NCBI RefSeq assembly: GCF_026914185.1
Contig: NC_070560.1
Location: 346,001-410,000 of the forward strand
From: Puccinia triticina
Taxonomy: Eukaryota; Basidiomycota; Pucciniomycetes; Pucciniales; Pucciniaceae
Reading direction: 5' to 3'
DNA: 64,000 nucleotides
The notes beneath the pieces were generated by a model that made no database searches, was not told the DNA's origin, and saw only the letters and a program-made list of their open reading frames with translations. Both the position numbers and the translations under genes were made by a program. Positions 11,336 through 22,226 of the stretch are shown one piece after another. Positions within the stretch are counted from its first letter, which is position 1. The number at the start of each line of letters is the position of its first letter.

Positions 11336-11849
11336 TTTTAGACGAGTGAGATAAGTGATCCGACTTATGAGGAGCACACGAGCGAGACACACAACAACCA
11401 ACCTTTTAGACGAGTGAGATAAGTGATCCGACTTTTGAGGAGCACACGAGCGAGACACACAACAACCAACCTGAGACACGAGATGCGTGGATCAGTTGAG
11501 GAGAAATGCCAAGTTGAATGAATCATTATTTCATGCACACCTTTTAGACGAGTGAGATAAGTGATCCGACTTATGAGGAGCACACGAGCGAGACACACAA
11601 CAACCAACCTAAGAGGAAACAGTGATGAGAACATGGTGATGATAAGAGATAGTGAAAGAACAATACCTGAGACACGAGATGCGTGGATCAGTTGAGGAGA
11701 AATGCCGAGTTGAATGAATGAAGAAAAAGAGAACCGGTACAATGTGCCCGCGGGCTCTTGACTAAATACAACTAGGTCTTTGACTACTGCGGCGAAGCCA
11801 CTTGAGACTATAACAAGGTGACTGATAGGAAACCGCGGATAGTTCAATA
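11336..11849 (-). repeat. 5' LTR of copia element 1 with duplicated end
   Basis: Same 446-bp LTR as 6685-7130, preceded by an additional tandem copy of the 68-bp TTTTAGACGAGTGAG unit (11336-11403). The extra copy may be an LTR-end duplication or the element's own leader. Confidence 0.78.
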
Positions 11850-11912
11850 TATTATGGCAACGCCAAGATCAACTGTTGATCAGTGAGAAGCAAGTTGACC
11901 TGGGTTCAGCCA

Positions 11913-12330
11913 TCAGCCACAAATATTTGTAGAAGTGTCTGGGAAAATACAGCCGAAGTGGTGAAACGTACCGCCTGCAACGTTGGGGTGGCCTGAATCC
12001 AATGTTTGATTCAACCAATCATGAAATCTCGTTTCATCAAGCTGGATACAAGGGCTGTGTGCTATAGGCTGGAGAGAGGGAGAGAGAAGAACAAGATCAA
12101 GGCAATGTTTTGTCTGGAAAAGGTTGTAAGTACTAAGGAATGAGATACATACCACCATGTGGAGTTGACTTTGATTGCAAATGCGAGCAAGAACTTCATT
12201 TCAGGGAACATTGATGAGGTTGACGGATGACTTTTGCAAGGAGGCCTCGAGTGCCCGATCGTATGAAAAATACTTGGGGGACACTTCGAGCCGAACTGGT
12301 TTGAATACCTTGCCACGAAATCAGTCTTCG
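11913..12330 (-). pseudogene. Captured gene fragment with a probable intron, unrecognised
   Basis: A minus-strand frame (12062-12316) runs up to a GTATGT donor-like site near 12150, and a second frame (11913-12158) covers the following region. This suggests exon, intron and exon of a captured gene inside Helitron a. I do not recognise the protein. It lies just right of the copia insertion and could be part of the same gene as 6235-6603, with the copia element in between. Confidence 0.3.
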
Positions 12331-12331
12331 G

Positions 12332-12900
12332 CCTTCATGGTTTGCATGATCAGGAGCGCTTCATAAAAATGAGCGCCATGGAGATGGAGATCTTCCTCTT
12401 TCCTGCCCAAGACGGTCTCTAAATTGCTTATGCTAGGATTTTGAACACAAATAGATCAGAACCATCGACTATGCAGGAAATCTGGTGAGGATCCAAACTG
12501 ACTCTTGTGAAATTCCAGTTTGCTGTTCAACCAATCTGTGCTGAGAGTCGGACTGAGCTGGGTGACGTGGAGTGGGTAGTGCAGTGATGGTAGCTTGGTA
12601 GATTGAGTTTACTGCGGTTCGAGGGGGAAGTAAATCAACCAATTCAGAAAACCGGATGAAGAAGCGGGCTGTACCCTAGTAGTAAGGGCCGAGTTGACCA
12701 ACAGCTCACATCCTCTTCATGACACAGGCCGCGGCAACCGTTGGCCAAGATACAAACTGGATCCGGAATGGCGGTGGCGTGATGGCTTGGGGGATGTGTA
12801 GTGTCATGGCAGGGGGAACGGGCGTTGGGAAAAAGGAGGGGCGTAGACGTGGCGGGCGTTGCCATAAGTTGGGTTGCAAGGAGAGGAAAGGGTTTGGGAA
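12332..12900. other. Helitron a interior, no gene recognised
   Basis: Mixed-composition sequence. The plus and minus frames near 12640-12980 overlap each other and show no domain. It leads into the conserved 5' block of the Helitron. Confidence 0.45.
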
Positions 12901-12915
12901 TACCGGCGAGCTGGT

Positions 12916-12924
12916 CTATAAATA
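12916..12924 (-). promoter_or_regulatory. TATA-like box in Helitron a 5' block
   Basis: TATTTATAG on the minus strand, about 430 bp inside the Helitron 5' end. Related Helitrons here have TATA-like boxes at nearly the same distance (near 21317 and 37717), so the position seems conserved. Confidence 0.4.
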
Positions 12925-13330
12925 CCAATGCAATCACATCTTTATTTCCTCAGGCGACTCTTGTGCTGTACTTCCAGCTTGAGGGTCGTCTCACCCTTGT
13001 CCGCTGTTGCATTTGCGCAGTCCAGCGAGGGATATTTGTGGACCCCCCTGTGCTTTAGGGATGGGGGTCTTCTTCCCAACGCTTTTTAACCCTGCTAGAC
13101 AGGGATGGGCGTTGGGCCACGGTGTGTCAGCTTGCTGCGCTGGGTGGCTGGGTGCGGGACCTTTTTTTTCTCATTTTTTTTTGTATGGCCTGCTTTTATT
13201 TTGTGTATTTCTAGGATTGTAGGTTGAATTTGGCCCTCTGATTGCTTTTTTTGTAAAAGGGGGAACCTTTGATTTTTTTTTTGTGATTTGTTCAATTGCA
13301 GGGGGAACCCTTGAATTTTTTTTCTACAAA

Positions 13331-13380
13331 CCTGAAGCTTTAATATACTTGGATATATCCAAGTATATTAAAGCTTCAGG
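13331..13380. repeat. Perfect 50-bp palindrome at abutting Helitron 5' ends
   Basis: The sequence is its own reverse complement across 50 bases, centred on TATA. It consists of two Helitron 5' ends (each TCCAAGTATATTAAAG on its own strand) facing away from each other with TATA between. A weaker inverted repeat continues on both sides over about 500 bp. Confidence 0.95.
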
Positions 13381-14998
13381 TTTGCAGAAAAAAAAATTCA
13401 AGGGTTTCGACCCCTACACCTGAGCAAATTACAAAAAAAATGAAAAAAAAATCAAGGGTTTCCCCTATACATGAAGCATTTACAAAAAAAAAATGCCATG
13501 GTTTCCCATTTTAAAAAACAAGCAAATACAGGCTCTAATTGACCTCACAATTCACGCACAACACACAAAAAAAAGCTAAAAATAAAATTCAAATAACCAA
13601 AAACAAGAGAAAAAAAAACCCCGCTCCCTGCCACCCAGCGCAGCAAGCTGACGCACCGTGGCCCAACGCCCATCCCTGTCTAGCAGGGTTAAAAAGCGTT
13701 GGGAGGAAGGCCACCAGCCCTAAAGCACAAGGGGGGGCCACAAATATCCCCCGTCAGACTGCGCAAATGCAACAGCGAACGGGGGTGAGGCGACCCCCGA
13801 GCTGGAATTACACAGCGGTTCCACATTGCCGCCAATCCGGCCAAAGTTCGGCCGTCAATTTGACGGTTCCCCCCCAGCCAGTGTTGACCGTTCGCATGCC
13901 GGCCTCCCGTCAACCGTTGTAAGACTCAAAAGTGGTATTGAAACCCTTTTGCTGAATGGTGAAGGGTATGATGGAGTTGCAAGCTCTGCCCTTCTGTTAT
14001 CAGTCAACAAGACCCACCAAGCTCAGCTTGGCAAGTTTTATTAAGTGATAGGTCTGGTCTGTTCCAGATGAAATCTGTTTGACTGGCAACGTGTAAGTGT
14101 TTTAATTACTTTGTTATAAGGGTTGAGTTGTTGTTATAAGGGTTGATTTATAGTTATAAGGGTTTTAGGATTTGAGTGTGGATGAGTGTTGGGTGACTTG
14201 TGAGTTCTGGGTGAGGAACTGGGGAGCAGGCCACTGGGGGTGGAGAGAGCTCCTTTTATAGACAAAAGTGGAGCCCCTGAAGGGGCTTGTGGGTTAGGGT
14301 TTCAGCTAATCTAGACAACAGGGTGAGGGATTTTAGCTGGTGGGAGTAGATACAAATGATGTCATAACCCCTCAGGGGCGCATGAATGGTGTCAGAATAT
14401 ACAACAGAACATTCTAAACATGCCAGGGGTGCATACATGATGTCAGAATCTAAAACAGAACATTCTAACGCATGCATGAGGTGACAGTAGACTGCATGAG
14501 CTGTCATACAGGGGTAATTAGTGTATACACAGGTTCTGAGGCTGCAGAAACAGTGTAAATGATGTCATACTATGTATATAAAGGAGTGTATGTAGTTAAT
14601 ATGTAATGCGTGTAGCCTGACAGGGAGATGTATGTTTGTATCCTGTGATGTGTATATGGGTACTACTGTGAAACTTGGGTTGAAGCAGGTGACAGCTGGG
14701 TTACTGGGGCTGGCCGTGTGATAGGTGTCCATGAGGTGTAACTTCCACACTAGAGGGGGTCCAGGGGTTCTTCCAGTGGTGACTAGGGATGAAATTGGCC
14801 GTAGAATCCATTTCTGGGGTCCATTTGATGGTATCTTGAGGCATATTATGAGTAATTAGGTGGCGTAGAAAAAACTTTTTATTTTTCCACTTTTCCGTCT
14901 ACCACACCGTCAAGCGGACTGCCGAACTTGGCGGCACCCCCGCCAATGCGCAAGCGGACAGCCCGCTGGCAAAAGTAAGGGCACATCGACCCGTCCGG
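13358..14998 (+). mobile_element. Helitron (element g), 5' half
   Basis: Begins TCCAAGTATATTAAAG after an A. Its first 450 bp mirror the 5' block of Helitron a: poly-A runs with TTCAAGGGTTT, the CAGCAAGCTGACGC stretch, the AGCAGGGTTAAAAAGCGTTGGG stretch, and the GCAAATGCAACAGCG...GAGCTGGAA stretch. It is interrupted by a solo LTR (13918-14906) and then by gypsy B from 14999. Its 3' CTAG end was not found. Confidence 0.6.
13918..14906 (-). mobile_element. Solo LTR, 4-bp TSD CCGT
   Basis: 989 bp. The plus strand begins TGTAAGACTC and ends CTACCACA, so the minus strand reads TGTGGT...CTTACA. It is flanked by perfect CCGT at 13914-13917 and 14907-14910. It is a clear reverse-orientation relative of the LTR at 18892-19793. 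A TATA-like stretch near 14575 and short plus/minus frames inside are not genes. Confidence 0.9.
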
Positions 14999-15992
14999 TG
15001 TGGAACTATCACGCAGGGCGTAAGCAGAGCTTGGAGGGGAAATGCATAATATCACGTGAAATGACAAGTTACACGGGTGCTTGAAGGGCTGCCCTCCTGT
15101 AATTAAGCTCTAGGAGATACACTTTTTATTTTAGTGTGGCGCAATCTTACTGAATTTAGCTATTTTAAATCTTGTTACTATTTTAAACCTTGTAATATGT
15201 AATTTTGATGTAATGTTATGATTTTAGAAGAGTTTTGGTGTGATGAGTACTCTGGGAGATTCCTGAACTTAAATTAATAAGTCAGATTTTTGAGTCAAGT
15301 GAGAAGTTGAGGCAATATTTGATAAGGGGCAATTTTATAAGACAATGTTGGAAGGGGGCAATTTTTGATGTGATGTCTGCTGAATGATATCAATTTTCAT
15401 TCACTAATGCAAGCATGAGGGGGAAAGAAAACAAGAAGGGGCAAGAGAGGCCTCCTTTGATAGGAAAAATCACATCTGAGAGTGATTTACAATGGAATGA
15501 AATAAATGTACTAATGGGGAAAGCTGTTCAATGTAATGTGAAATAATTGTACCAATTGGGAAAGATTTACATATGTAATGAAAAAAATTACCCCTTTGGG
15601 TTATGATCACTTGGCTTGGACTAATTGGGAAGGAAAATTACGTCTAAGAAGTGATTTGCTACATGTGATTGAAGATCAAAGTGGGGAAATTTCTTATTGG
15701 GGAAGATATGACCTAATTCAGGTGATTGCCAAGTTATGAGTGGTTTTTAAGTGAACTTGTGATAAAATAAACACCATGTGAAAACAAAATTGTGTACATG
15801 TGATTTCAAGGGTGTTCAGCGCTTTTGAGCGCTTTAAGGTGAACAGTTCTTATGTAATTTGTATGTAATAGCCTTATAACTTGTAAACTGAATTTTTCCA
15901 CGCTTTTTGACGGTGTGTACATAACTTTAATGTATGTGAAATTTATTTTTAACTTATTTTCAAAGATTTTGGTTTTGATTGGTCTTACCACA
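14999..15992 (-). repeat. Probable 3' LTR of gypsy B
   Basis: On minus it starts TGTGGTAAGACC right after a polypurine tract and ends GATAGTTCCACA, the same ending style as gypsy A (AGTTCCACA). About 994 bp, close to gypsy A's 979. The second LTR copy is not in view, so this rests on boundary motifs. Confidence 0.6.
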
Positions 15993-16010
15993 TCCCCTCC
16001 CAACTTATTT
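15993..16010 (-). other. Polypurine tract of gypsy B
   Basis: On minus: AATAAGTTGGGAGGGGA directly before the LTR TGTGG. Gypsy A has AATAAGTTGGGGGAGGA in the same place (60761-60777). It would prime plus-strand DNA synthesis. Confidence 0.7.
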
Positions 16011-16990
16011 GTCTGCCCTCAGACAAAATCCAATTTTTAATAAAGGAAGGTGTAAAGAAATAAATTTAATTCTTAATGTCTGAGGGCTGATCCTACACCT
16101 CAGTGTGTGTGATGTTTGTAAATGAAGGTGCTCAATAAAGATAGTGATGATTTCTGCGACCTGCGGCGAAGATTTTAATTCAGTTTTTGTCTTTTATTTT
16201 TGATTGAAATGGACAATCGAGTCCGCGACTAGGCTGCGGCGTAGCGTTCTTAGAGCGCATGATTAAACATTTTGTTCGGAGGAATCGCACTTCGCGGTCC
16301 AAAAGTTATAAAGTTCCAATTCAGATCATTGAGCTGGCCAGAATCTTAATGTTCAAATCTACAATCATCAAATTTAATATATCCGCCTTCATAGACCATG
16401 TTAACTATGAAGGATAATCAGAATTTCACAATTTTCATCATCAACTTTTGATTCTGCCGAGTTCAATTTTCATCTTCAAATCTAAACAACCCTCTCCGCT
16501 CATCGCACGATTGTCCTACCAATTCGTCCAATCATCCTTGTCGATCACTCCTCACAGCTTTCCGCTACCTTCGGCCGTATCCTCTAACTGATCAACCGGG
16601 TACTCGACTTTGCCAGCAATTTGCGGTGATCAAAAGGTGAACAACCATTCCTCCTGTGACCGATTTTCAACTTGCTAACATTCACGTTCCTCTCTCTTTT
16701 TTTTATACATATTTTCAGTGAACATATTTGCGATCCGTCGACCAGCGCGAATCTTAAGGCGAGTTGCGCCTAATCTGGAAGTTTTCAACGTATGTACAGC
16801 GCTTCCTTTGCTTTAGTCATTCTCAACAGGCTAGAAGACAAACTATCTTTGATTATAATCCGAAATCTGAAAACTAATTCACCCACGGCTGCTTTTCAGG
16901 ACTTCACCAGATTGGTCCAACTTTTGTCATCTTATCTTCACAGCACGTTGTTTGACTCCGATCGCTATGGAATTTTGATCACTCATTTCC
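16011..16990. other. Gypsy B 3' region upstream of the antisense gene
   Basis: About 1 kb without a coding frame on the retroelement strand. It is the region 5' of the antisense gene and probably holds its regulatory sequence. The ORF-like stretch at 16792-17139 on plus overlaps the promoter and 5' UTR and has no domain. Confidence 0.5.
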
Positions 16991-16993
16991 GAG

Positions 16994-17001
16994 TATTTAA
17001 A
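16994..17001 (+). promoter_or_regulatory. TATA-like box of gypsy B antisense gene
   Basis: TATTTAAA lies 92 bp before the ATG at 17093 and is followed by a CT-rich stretch (17007-17060) typical of fungal transcription start regions. Position and context support a promoter reading away from the 3' LTR and into the antisense gene. Confidence 0.5.
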
Positions 17002-17092
17002 CCCGCCGTTTCCCTTCTTTCTCGACTCCAACCAACCCTTCAAGTCAATCTTCATCTCATATACCAACTAAACCAACAACCCTTACTAATCT

Positions 17093-17577
17093 ATGTCACA
17101 ACACTCGCCTATCTTCATCCCCTCGCACTACACCGCTAGATCGGCCCGAGAAGCTGACAACAAAGAGATAGGGCGACTTCTTTCACCAAATGGGATTGCC
17201 CCTACTATTGGCGATTCTTTTTCTCAAGTCAAATTCGACTTCTTGGAAAACTACGTCTTACATCAGATAATCCAATACTGCCACCAGAACTTTCCTTGCA
17301 ACTTCACTGAACAGATGAACCAAATCGACTTATATCGCGAAATTCGGGATGCTTTCGCCATGGTTTGTTTCTTTTTTCTTTTTATTTATCCTTTAACATT
17401 ATGGAATTTGGCTAACTTTAATATATATCTTCTCTTATTTAGACCAACATACATGTCTTTTTTCACAATATTAAGGAAGAAAGCCCGGATGACAAGGAAA
17501 TAGACGAGTTAGACAAGTTACCGGTCCACAACGCTAACGGGTACCCTGTCTATTATGGAACCCAATACTGTAAGTAG
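17093..17577 (+). CDS. Antisense accessory gene of gypsy B, two exons
   Basis: Exons 17093-17362 and 17443-17577 give a 134-residue protein. The 80-bp intron has a GTTTGT donor, a GCTAAC branch site at about 17411 and an AG acceptor, and is in phase 0. The first exon ends with LYREIRDAFAM. Its last 53 residues align without gaps to those of the antisense gene of gypsy A (58003-58802), sharing DSF, a following D..L..Y pattern and LY....DAFA. The intron falls at the same residue. The second exon is acidic (KEESPDDKEIDELDKL) and overlaps the 3' end of integrase on the other strand. A GTAAGT at 17570 could be another donor, which would change the C-terminus. No known domain is recognised and function is unknown. 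Confidence 0.65.
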
Positions 17578-18891
17578 ATCCGATTTCTCCTTATCTCTGG
17601 AATAAAATGTTTTAACATGGGTAGCAGCATATTTCCGAGCTAATACCGTGCCGTCCATTTCTTCTAATTCGTAGGATCCACCAGGCATCTGTTCTCGAAT
17701 CCGATATGGTCTGTTCCATTTATTTTCAAAAAGTTTTCCCCACTGGGACTCCAAACTTTTATTGTATACTAATACTATTTCTCCTTTCTTTAAAGGGCCT
17801 CGAGTTTTTTTCTTCTCATTTAAGTAGTTAACCAATTGTTGCCGCGTTTTAACCAAATGAGCGTGTGCGTTTTGTAAAATCTCATCGCGTTGGCACAATT
17901 GTAATACCGTAGCTTCTAGCAGCTCTTGTGAATTTGTAATGTCTCCCCAGTTTATTCCCAAATATCTTTCTAGCTCTAAATCCAACGGCAATATAGCTTG
18001 TTGACCAAAAACCAATTCAAATGGCGAATAGCCTGTTGTTCTTTTAGTTGAAATTCGGTCCGCAAAAAGAACCAAAGGCAAGAAAGAGCGCCACTTCTTT
18101 CCTTCTGAGCCACAGAGTTTAACCAACGTATCCTTCAGTGCTTGATGACCACGCTCCACCATCCCATTAGCTTTGGGATAATATGGTGTAGTAACTTGAA
18201 TTTTAATTCCTAGATCTTTGAGGGAATTCTGAAATTGCGCCCCAAACTCGGATCCTCCATCCACAACAACTTTCACAGGCGCTCCATATCGGTAAACCCA
18301 ATTCTCCTGAAACCAACTCGCTATCTTCTTTGCTTGAATTTTTTCCATCCCAACCGCCTCAATTCAGCCTGAAAAATCATCCCTCGCAACTACTAAATAC
18401 TTCCATTTACCGGCTTTTATGTGTACAGTATCTAAGCTGACTCGTCCAAAAATTACTGATTCACCCGTAGGTTTCTTATCTTCGGATGGCATTATTTTGC
18501 TTCTTTTTTGGCATGATTCACAGGATTGAACCCAATTCTTTACAAATTTCTTTAGATTTGGCCACCAGAATCTAAGCTTAATTCAACGGTAAGTTTCCTC
18601 CGTTCCCCGATGACCCAAACTTTCATGCAGTCCTTCAAGTATCTTCTTTTGAATTGCGGGTACCGTAACGACCACTTGCGAAATGGGCTGACTTTTCTTA
18701 TTTAATACCCCATTAGATATAAAAAAGAATGCAGATTTTCAAATAATCTGTCTAAAATCTTCTGCGCTAACGCCCGGCGCTTTATTCATTGTGGTAAGGT
18801 AATATTCCAAACTTTTCCAGAATCCTTCTTGTAGATTTCTAACCTCCCCTCCCAACTTAGCTGATCTCCCCACAAGCTGAACTGAAAACGC
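17518..18891 (-). pseudogene. Gypsy B integrase
   Basis: The intact part (17518-18348) holds the integrase core with VVVDGGSEFG (catalytic Asp), NGMVERGHQ (catalytic Glu), and a C-terminal GPY/F-like module with WNRPYRI. The upstream part to 18891 has the zinc-binding His/Cys region and the first catalytic Asp (in LDTVHIKAGKW) but is broken by TGA stops at 18364-18366, 18583-18585 and 18739-18741. The N-terminal end was separated from RNase H by the solo LTR at 18892-19793. It would insert the cDNA into the genome. The last 60 bp overlap exon 2 of the antisense gene. Confidence 0.85.
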
Positions 18892-19793
18892 TGTGGTAGA
18901 CGGAAAAGTGGAAAAATAAAAAGTTTTTTCTATGCCACATAATTACTCATACTAGGCCTCAAGATACCATCAAATGGACCCCAGAAATGGATTCTACGGC
19001 CAATTTTACCCCTAGACACCACTGGAAGCGTCACTGGAGCCCCTCTGGATTGGAACCTACACGCCCTTGGACAATGGACACCCATCACACGTTCAGCATA
19101 CCCAGTCACCAGCCTGTCACAAGCCTCAAGTCAAGGATCACAGTATTATGCTTATACACATCACAGGATACAAGCATACATCTCCCCATCAGACTATAGT
19201 CATCACATAGTATCAAGTACTCTTCTATTTCCATATTATGATGTCATCCCGCACGGATCCTGCAGTTTCAGACGTCATTCATGCACCCCCTGCATCCACC
19301 TGTCAACTAACGCAGCCTACTGTCACTTTACGCAGCCTTCATACAGCCCTACTGCATGCTTATGACATCATTTATGCACCCCTGACACGTTATGACATCA
19401 TTTGTATCTACTCTCACCAGCTAAAATCCCTCACACTGTTGTCCAGATCAGCTGAAACCCTAACCCACAAGCACTTTGGGGCTCCACTTCTGTCTATATA
19501 AGGAGCTCTCTCCTCCCCAGTTGTCAGCTCCTCAGTTCATCACTCACCAATCACAGTCACCCCAATATTCACCTTTACCAATTATAACCAACCCTTATAT
19601 AAATCATCAGCTCTATACCTTGTCAATCAAACAACTCATCTTGAGCCAACCTACCCTATCACTTGAATAAAAACTTGCCAAGCATAGCTTGGTGGGTCTT
19701 GTTGACTGATAGCATAGAAGGGCAGAGTTTGCACCTCCATCATCCCCTTCTCCATTCAGCAAAAGGTTCTCAGGAACACTTTTGAGTCTTACA
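18892..19793 (+). mobile_element. Solo LTR inside gypsy B, 4-bp TSD ACGC
   Basis: 902 bp, TGTGGTAGACGG...GTCTTACA. It is flanked by ACGC at 18888-18891 and 19794-19797. Removing it together with one ACGC rejoins the gypsy B reading frame between RNase H and integrase (GTKEA to FSVQL), which confirms the boundaries. It matches the LTR at 13918-14906 in opposite orientation. Confidence 0.93.
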
Positions 19794-20865
19794 ACGCTTC
19801 TTTAGTGCCGAAACCAGGATGCGGCTTAATCCACTCATAATCTTCATCAAAGTACTCAGCTTCTTTGTCGTTGTTTGGCGGCCGCCGTGACAAGCCGTCC
19901 GGACCCAGAAATTCTTTTGCCGGCACGTGAATCAAATCATAAGAAAATAATTGAATAAAACTTATCCATCTATTCATCGGGGCGTTGGGTAGGGAGGGAT
20001 TATTTATCATTCCTATTAAGCATTTAGCATCTACCGTTAATTCGAAATGCTGACCCCACAGCATGGTTTGCAGTTTCTTTAACACTTTAGCAACGCTGCA
20101 AAGCTCAAGCTTTGACTGCGAGTATTTAGCTTCTCGAGGCGCAAATACTATCGATTCGTATACAACAGGCCTATCACGACCTTCCGCGTCCTCTTGCTTA
20201 AGGACCCCGCCCGCTGCGATGTTACTTGAATCAATGGATAGCTTAATCTTTCCTGCTTTTTCGCCAAAATCCAGTTTCTTTAGGGTAATATCTTTCCCTA
20301 CGATTCTTTTTAATTCATCAAAAGACTTTTGACAGTCCGCTGACCAATGCCAAACTGCGTCCTTCCAGGTTAATCGTCGCAAAGGCGCCGCAACAGTCGA
20401 AAAACCCTTTATAAACATGCGTACATATACGCAAAGCCCTAGAAAACCACGAACTTCGGTTACATTACGCGGCGTCGGCCAGTTTTTGACTTTATTCAAC
20501 TTCTTTTTCGATATATGTCGGCCTTCCTTGGATACAACATGGCCTACTAAGTCGAGAGCCGGTACACAACATGCGAATTTCTTCACAGAGATTGTAAGTC
20601 CCGCCTCTTCAATTCTAAACAATATTCTTTCTAAAATTACAGCATACTCGTAAATAAAGCGCCTTATTTGAGGATTTTCGGCTAATGCTTCATTAATATA
20701 ATCTGATTCAGGGCCTTTAATTTCCCCATTGTCAATAAAAATACCAATATTATGAGGAATCTCATCCTGTAGGATCCAAGTCATCTGGGCTTGGTACACC
20801 GCAACGGAATTCGTGGCGCCTTGAGGTAAACGTGTAAGCTGAAATCTTCCTAAGGGAGTTTCAAA
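19794..20865 (-). pseudogene. Gypsy B reverse transcriptase (C-terminal part) and RNase H
   Basis: Open on minus from the Helitron edge at 20865. It starts with FETPLGRFQLTRLPQGATNSV, then the polymerase box region GIFIDNGEIKG, where gypsy A has GIFVDDGGIKG. The second catalytic Asp is therefore Asn here. RNase H follows with IKLSIDSSNIAAG, SKLELCSVAK and LTVDAKCLIGM. It ends at GTKEA beside the solo LTR. This copy is continuous through the region where gypsy A has a one-base loss, which shows gypsy A's shift is a mutation. Confidence 0.88.
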
Positions 20866-21312
20866 TCCAAGTTTATTAAAGACACAGTTTTTCCACAACT
20901 GAGAAAAAAAAATCAAGGGTTCCCCCTGCAAATACATAAAAACAGAAAAAAAAAACATCAAGGGTTTCCCCTTATTATAAAACACAAGAAAAAAAATACA
21001 ATGTTTAATCTAGATACACCAGAACTGGAAAAAAGGAAAACTCAAATGCCCCCAAACAACACCAAAGGTGTTGTGAACAGCAATGGCTGTTGCATCTGGG
21101 CCAACCTCCAGCCCGTGTCAAGCGCACGGGTCAAAAAGGAAGGGCGTTGAAGGCCCCCATCCCGCAGCAAAGGCTGCAGAACCCGGGGGGGCCCACTCTT
21201 CAGCCCCTCAAACTGTGCAAGTGCAACAGCGGAGGGGGTTGAGGACGAACCGCACGCTGGAAGTACAGCGGCAGAGGACACCCTGGGGATTATCCGGACA
21301 CAAGGGCACCCC

Positions 21313-21321
21313 TTTTTATAC
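21313..21321 (+). promoter_or_regulatory. TATA-like box in Helitron c
   Basis: TTTTTATAC about 450 bp from the Helitron 5' end, after a GCAACAGCGGAGGGG...GCTGGAA block shared with Helitrons a, e and g. It could drive transcription of the captured fragments. Confidence 0.4.
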
Positions 21322-22049
21322 AAAATCTGCCAGCAGTCTTGCTTCAAGCCTTCCCCTCAAATTTGCCCTGCTGCATATCCTTGACAACCGGACAACGCCA
21401 CCGCCACGGCGCTGATGTACATTTGACCTGCGCGGCACTGACTACGTCCTGTCAGAGGGTCGCGGCGACTCCGGGTGTGTCCCCAATTGTTCGCCGTGGG
21501 CCCACTGTGTAAAATCTTTGACCGTGACCTGTAAGGTAACTCTCCAGCTTCACCTTCAAAAAACTTTTCCCACGAGACCATCACATCCGCTTGCTTCACT
21601 TCACTTGCTCGAAAGAAGCCTCCCTGGCTTGATATGGTCAGTCCAATTCCCTTCCCCCAAGCTCGCTGATTGTGAAGACAAACTTTTGACCACTCAGCTT
21701 GCCACAGGGCTACCAAAGAAAGGTTCCGAATCTACAAGAACCCCGATGGCAAACCTGAGAACAGGTGTGCTTTCCTCCCCTGTCTTTTCCGCCACTGAGA
21801 TGCAATTCTCTGATATGCGGCCCTCTTCCAGGTCAACAAGCGAGCCACTCGGCTTGTCTTCACATCCAAACCCTAAAGTCCGCGTCTGGCAGGTCATTTT
21901 TTCTCAGGACAGCAGAGTTACAAGAATGTGCGGCCAGCTCTCCCAAGAGCCCAACGGGGTGGCGGACAAAGCGAGTGGAGATCATGCGCTAGGACGGCGG
22001 GATGACAGATGTGGCGCGCTCCTTTGGCCTCTACTCAGTCCTCTCTCGC

Positions 22050-22226
22050 TCCCCTGGTTTCCTTGGCTATACCCACACCACCTTTGAACCCATAAATAAG
22101 ATCCAGGAAATCGGCCTTGATATGGGCGGCACAAGCACCAAATTCAGTGTGTTTGATGGCCGCTATGAGACTGTTTTTGAGTCAACCACCGCCGCCCTTG
22201 CCATGTCTGCGGTTGGATATCAGTGA
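22050..22226 (+). pseudogene. Captured 5-oxoprolinase fragment
   Basis: The frame contains GFLGYTHTTF, then IGLDMGGTSTKFSVFDGRYE and VFESTTAA. In 5-oxoprolinases the hydantoinase A-like half has a GG-VVGY segment followed by FDMGGTSTDVSRFDG and a YE-VFET(T)TAG stretch in this order, so the match is specific. The enzyme hydrolyses 5-oxoproline to glutamate with ATP in the gamma-glutamyl cycle. Only about 50 residues are present. A GTGAGT donor-like site at 22223 suggests an exon boundary, and the upstream sequence is not recognisable. The piece lies in Helitron c, in the same orientation as its TATA-like box, as expected for gene capture. Confidence 0.75.

Larger units (their letters stand above)
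6685..11849 (-). mobile_element. Ty1/copia element 1 inside Helitron a
   Basis: Matching LTRs lie at 6685-7130 and 11404-11849 (446 bp each by my alignment), with an extra 68-bp copy of the LTR end at 11336-11403. Between them, on minus, are Gag, protease, integrase, reverse transcriptase and RNase H in copia order. A polypurine tract (GAAAGAGGGGGGG) abuts the downstream LTR at 7131-7143. The LTRs differ by only a few substitutions, but the coding region has a frameshift and an in-frame stop. I could not find a clean target duplication, so the outer edges may be off by a few bases. Confidence 0.82.
3435..13353 (-). mobile_element. Non-autonomous Helitron (element a), split by a copia element
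   Basis: On the minus strand it begins with TC at 13353 (TCCAAGTATATTAAAG) and ends with CTAG at 3438-3435. The 3' end has the hairpin GCGGC-GCA-GCCGC eight bases upstream of CTAG. The flanks are A before TC and T after CTAG, with no target duplication, the known Helitron pattern. About 4.75 kb remains after subtracting the copia insert (6685-11849). It carries no Rep or helicase frame. It does carry alpha-1,3-glucan synthase fragments and other gene-like pieces, as Helitrons often do. The left terminus matches the defined element at 20866-24101. Confidence 0.72.

Noticed and set aside
15100..15120. 3' end of Helitron g (CTCTAG near 15110)
   Set aside because: The base after CTAG is G rather than T, no hairpin precedes it, and the site lies inside the proposed gypsy B LTR.
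13918..19793. A 5.9-kb DNA transposon with terminal inverted repeats of about 0.9 kb
   Set aside because: The two inverted copies each have their own different 4-bp duplication (CCGT and ACGC), and the gypsy frame rejoins across the right one alone, so they are separate solo LTRs.
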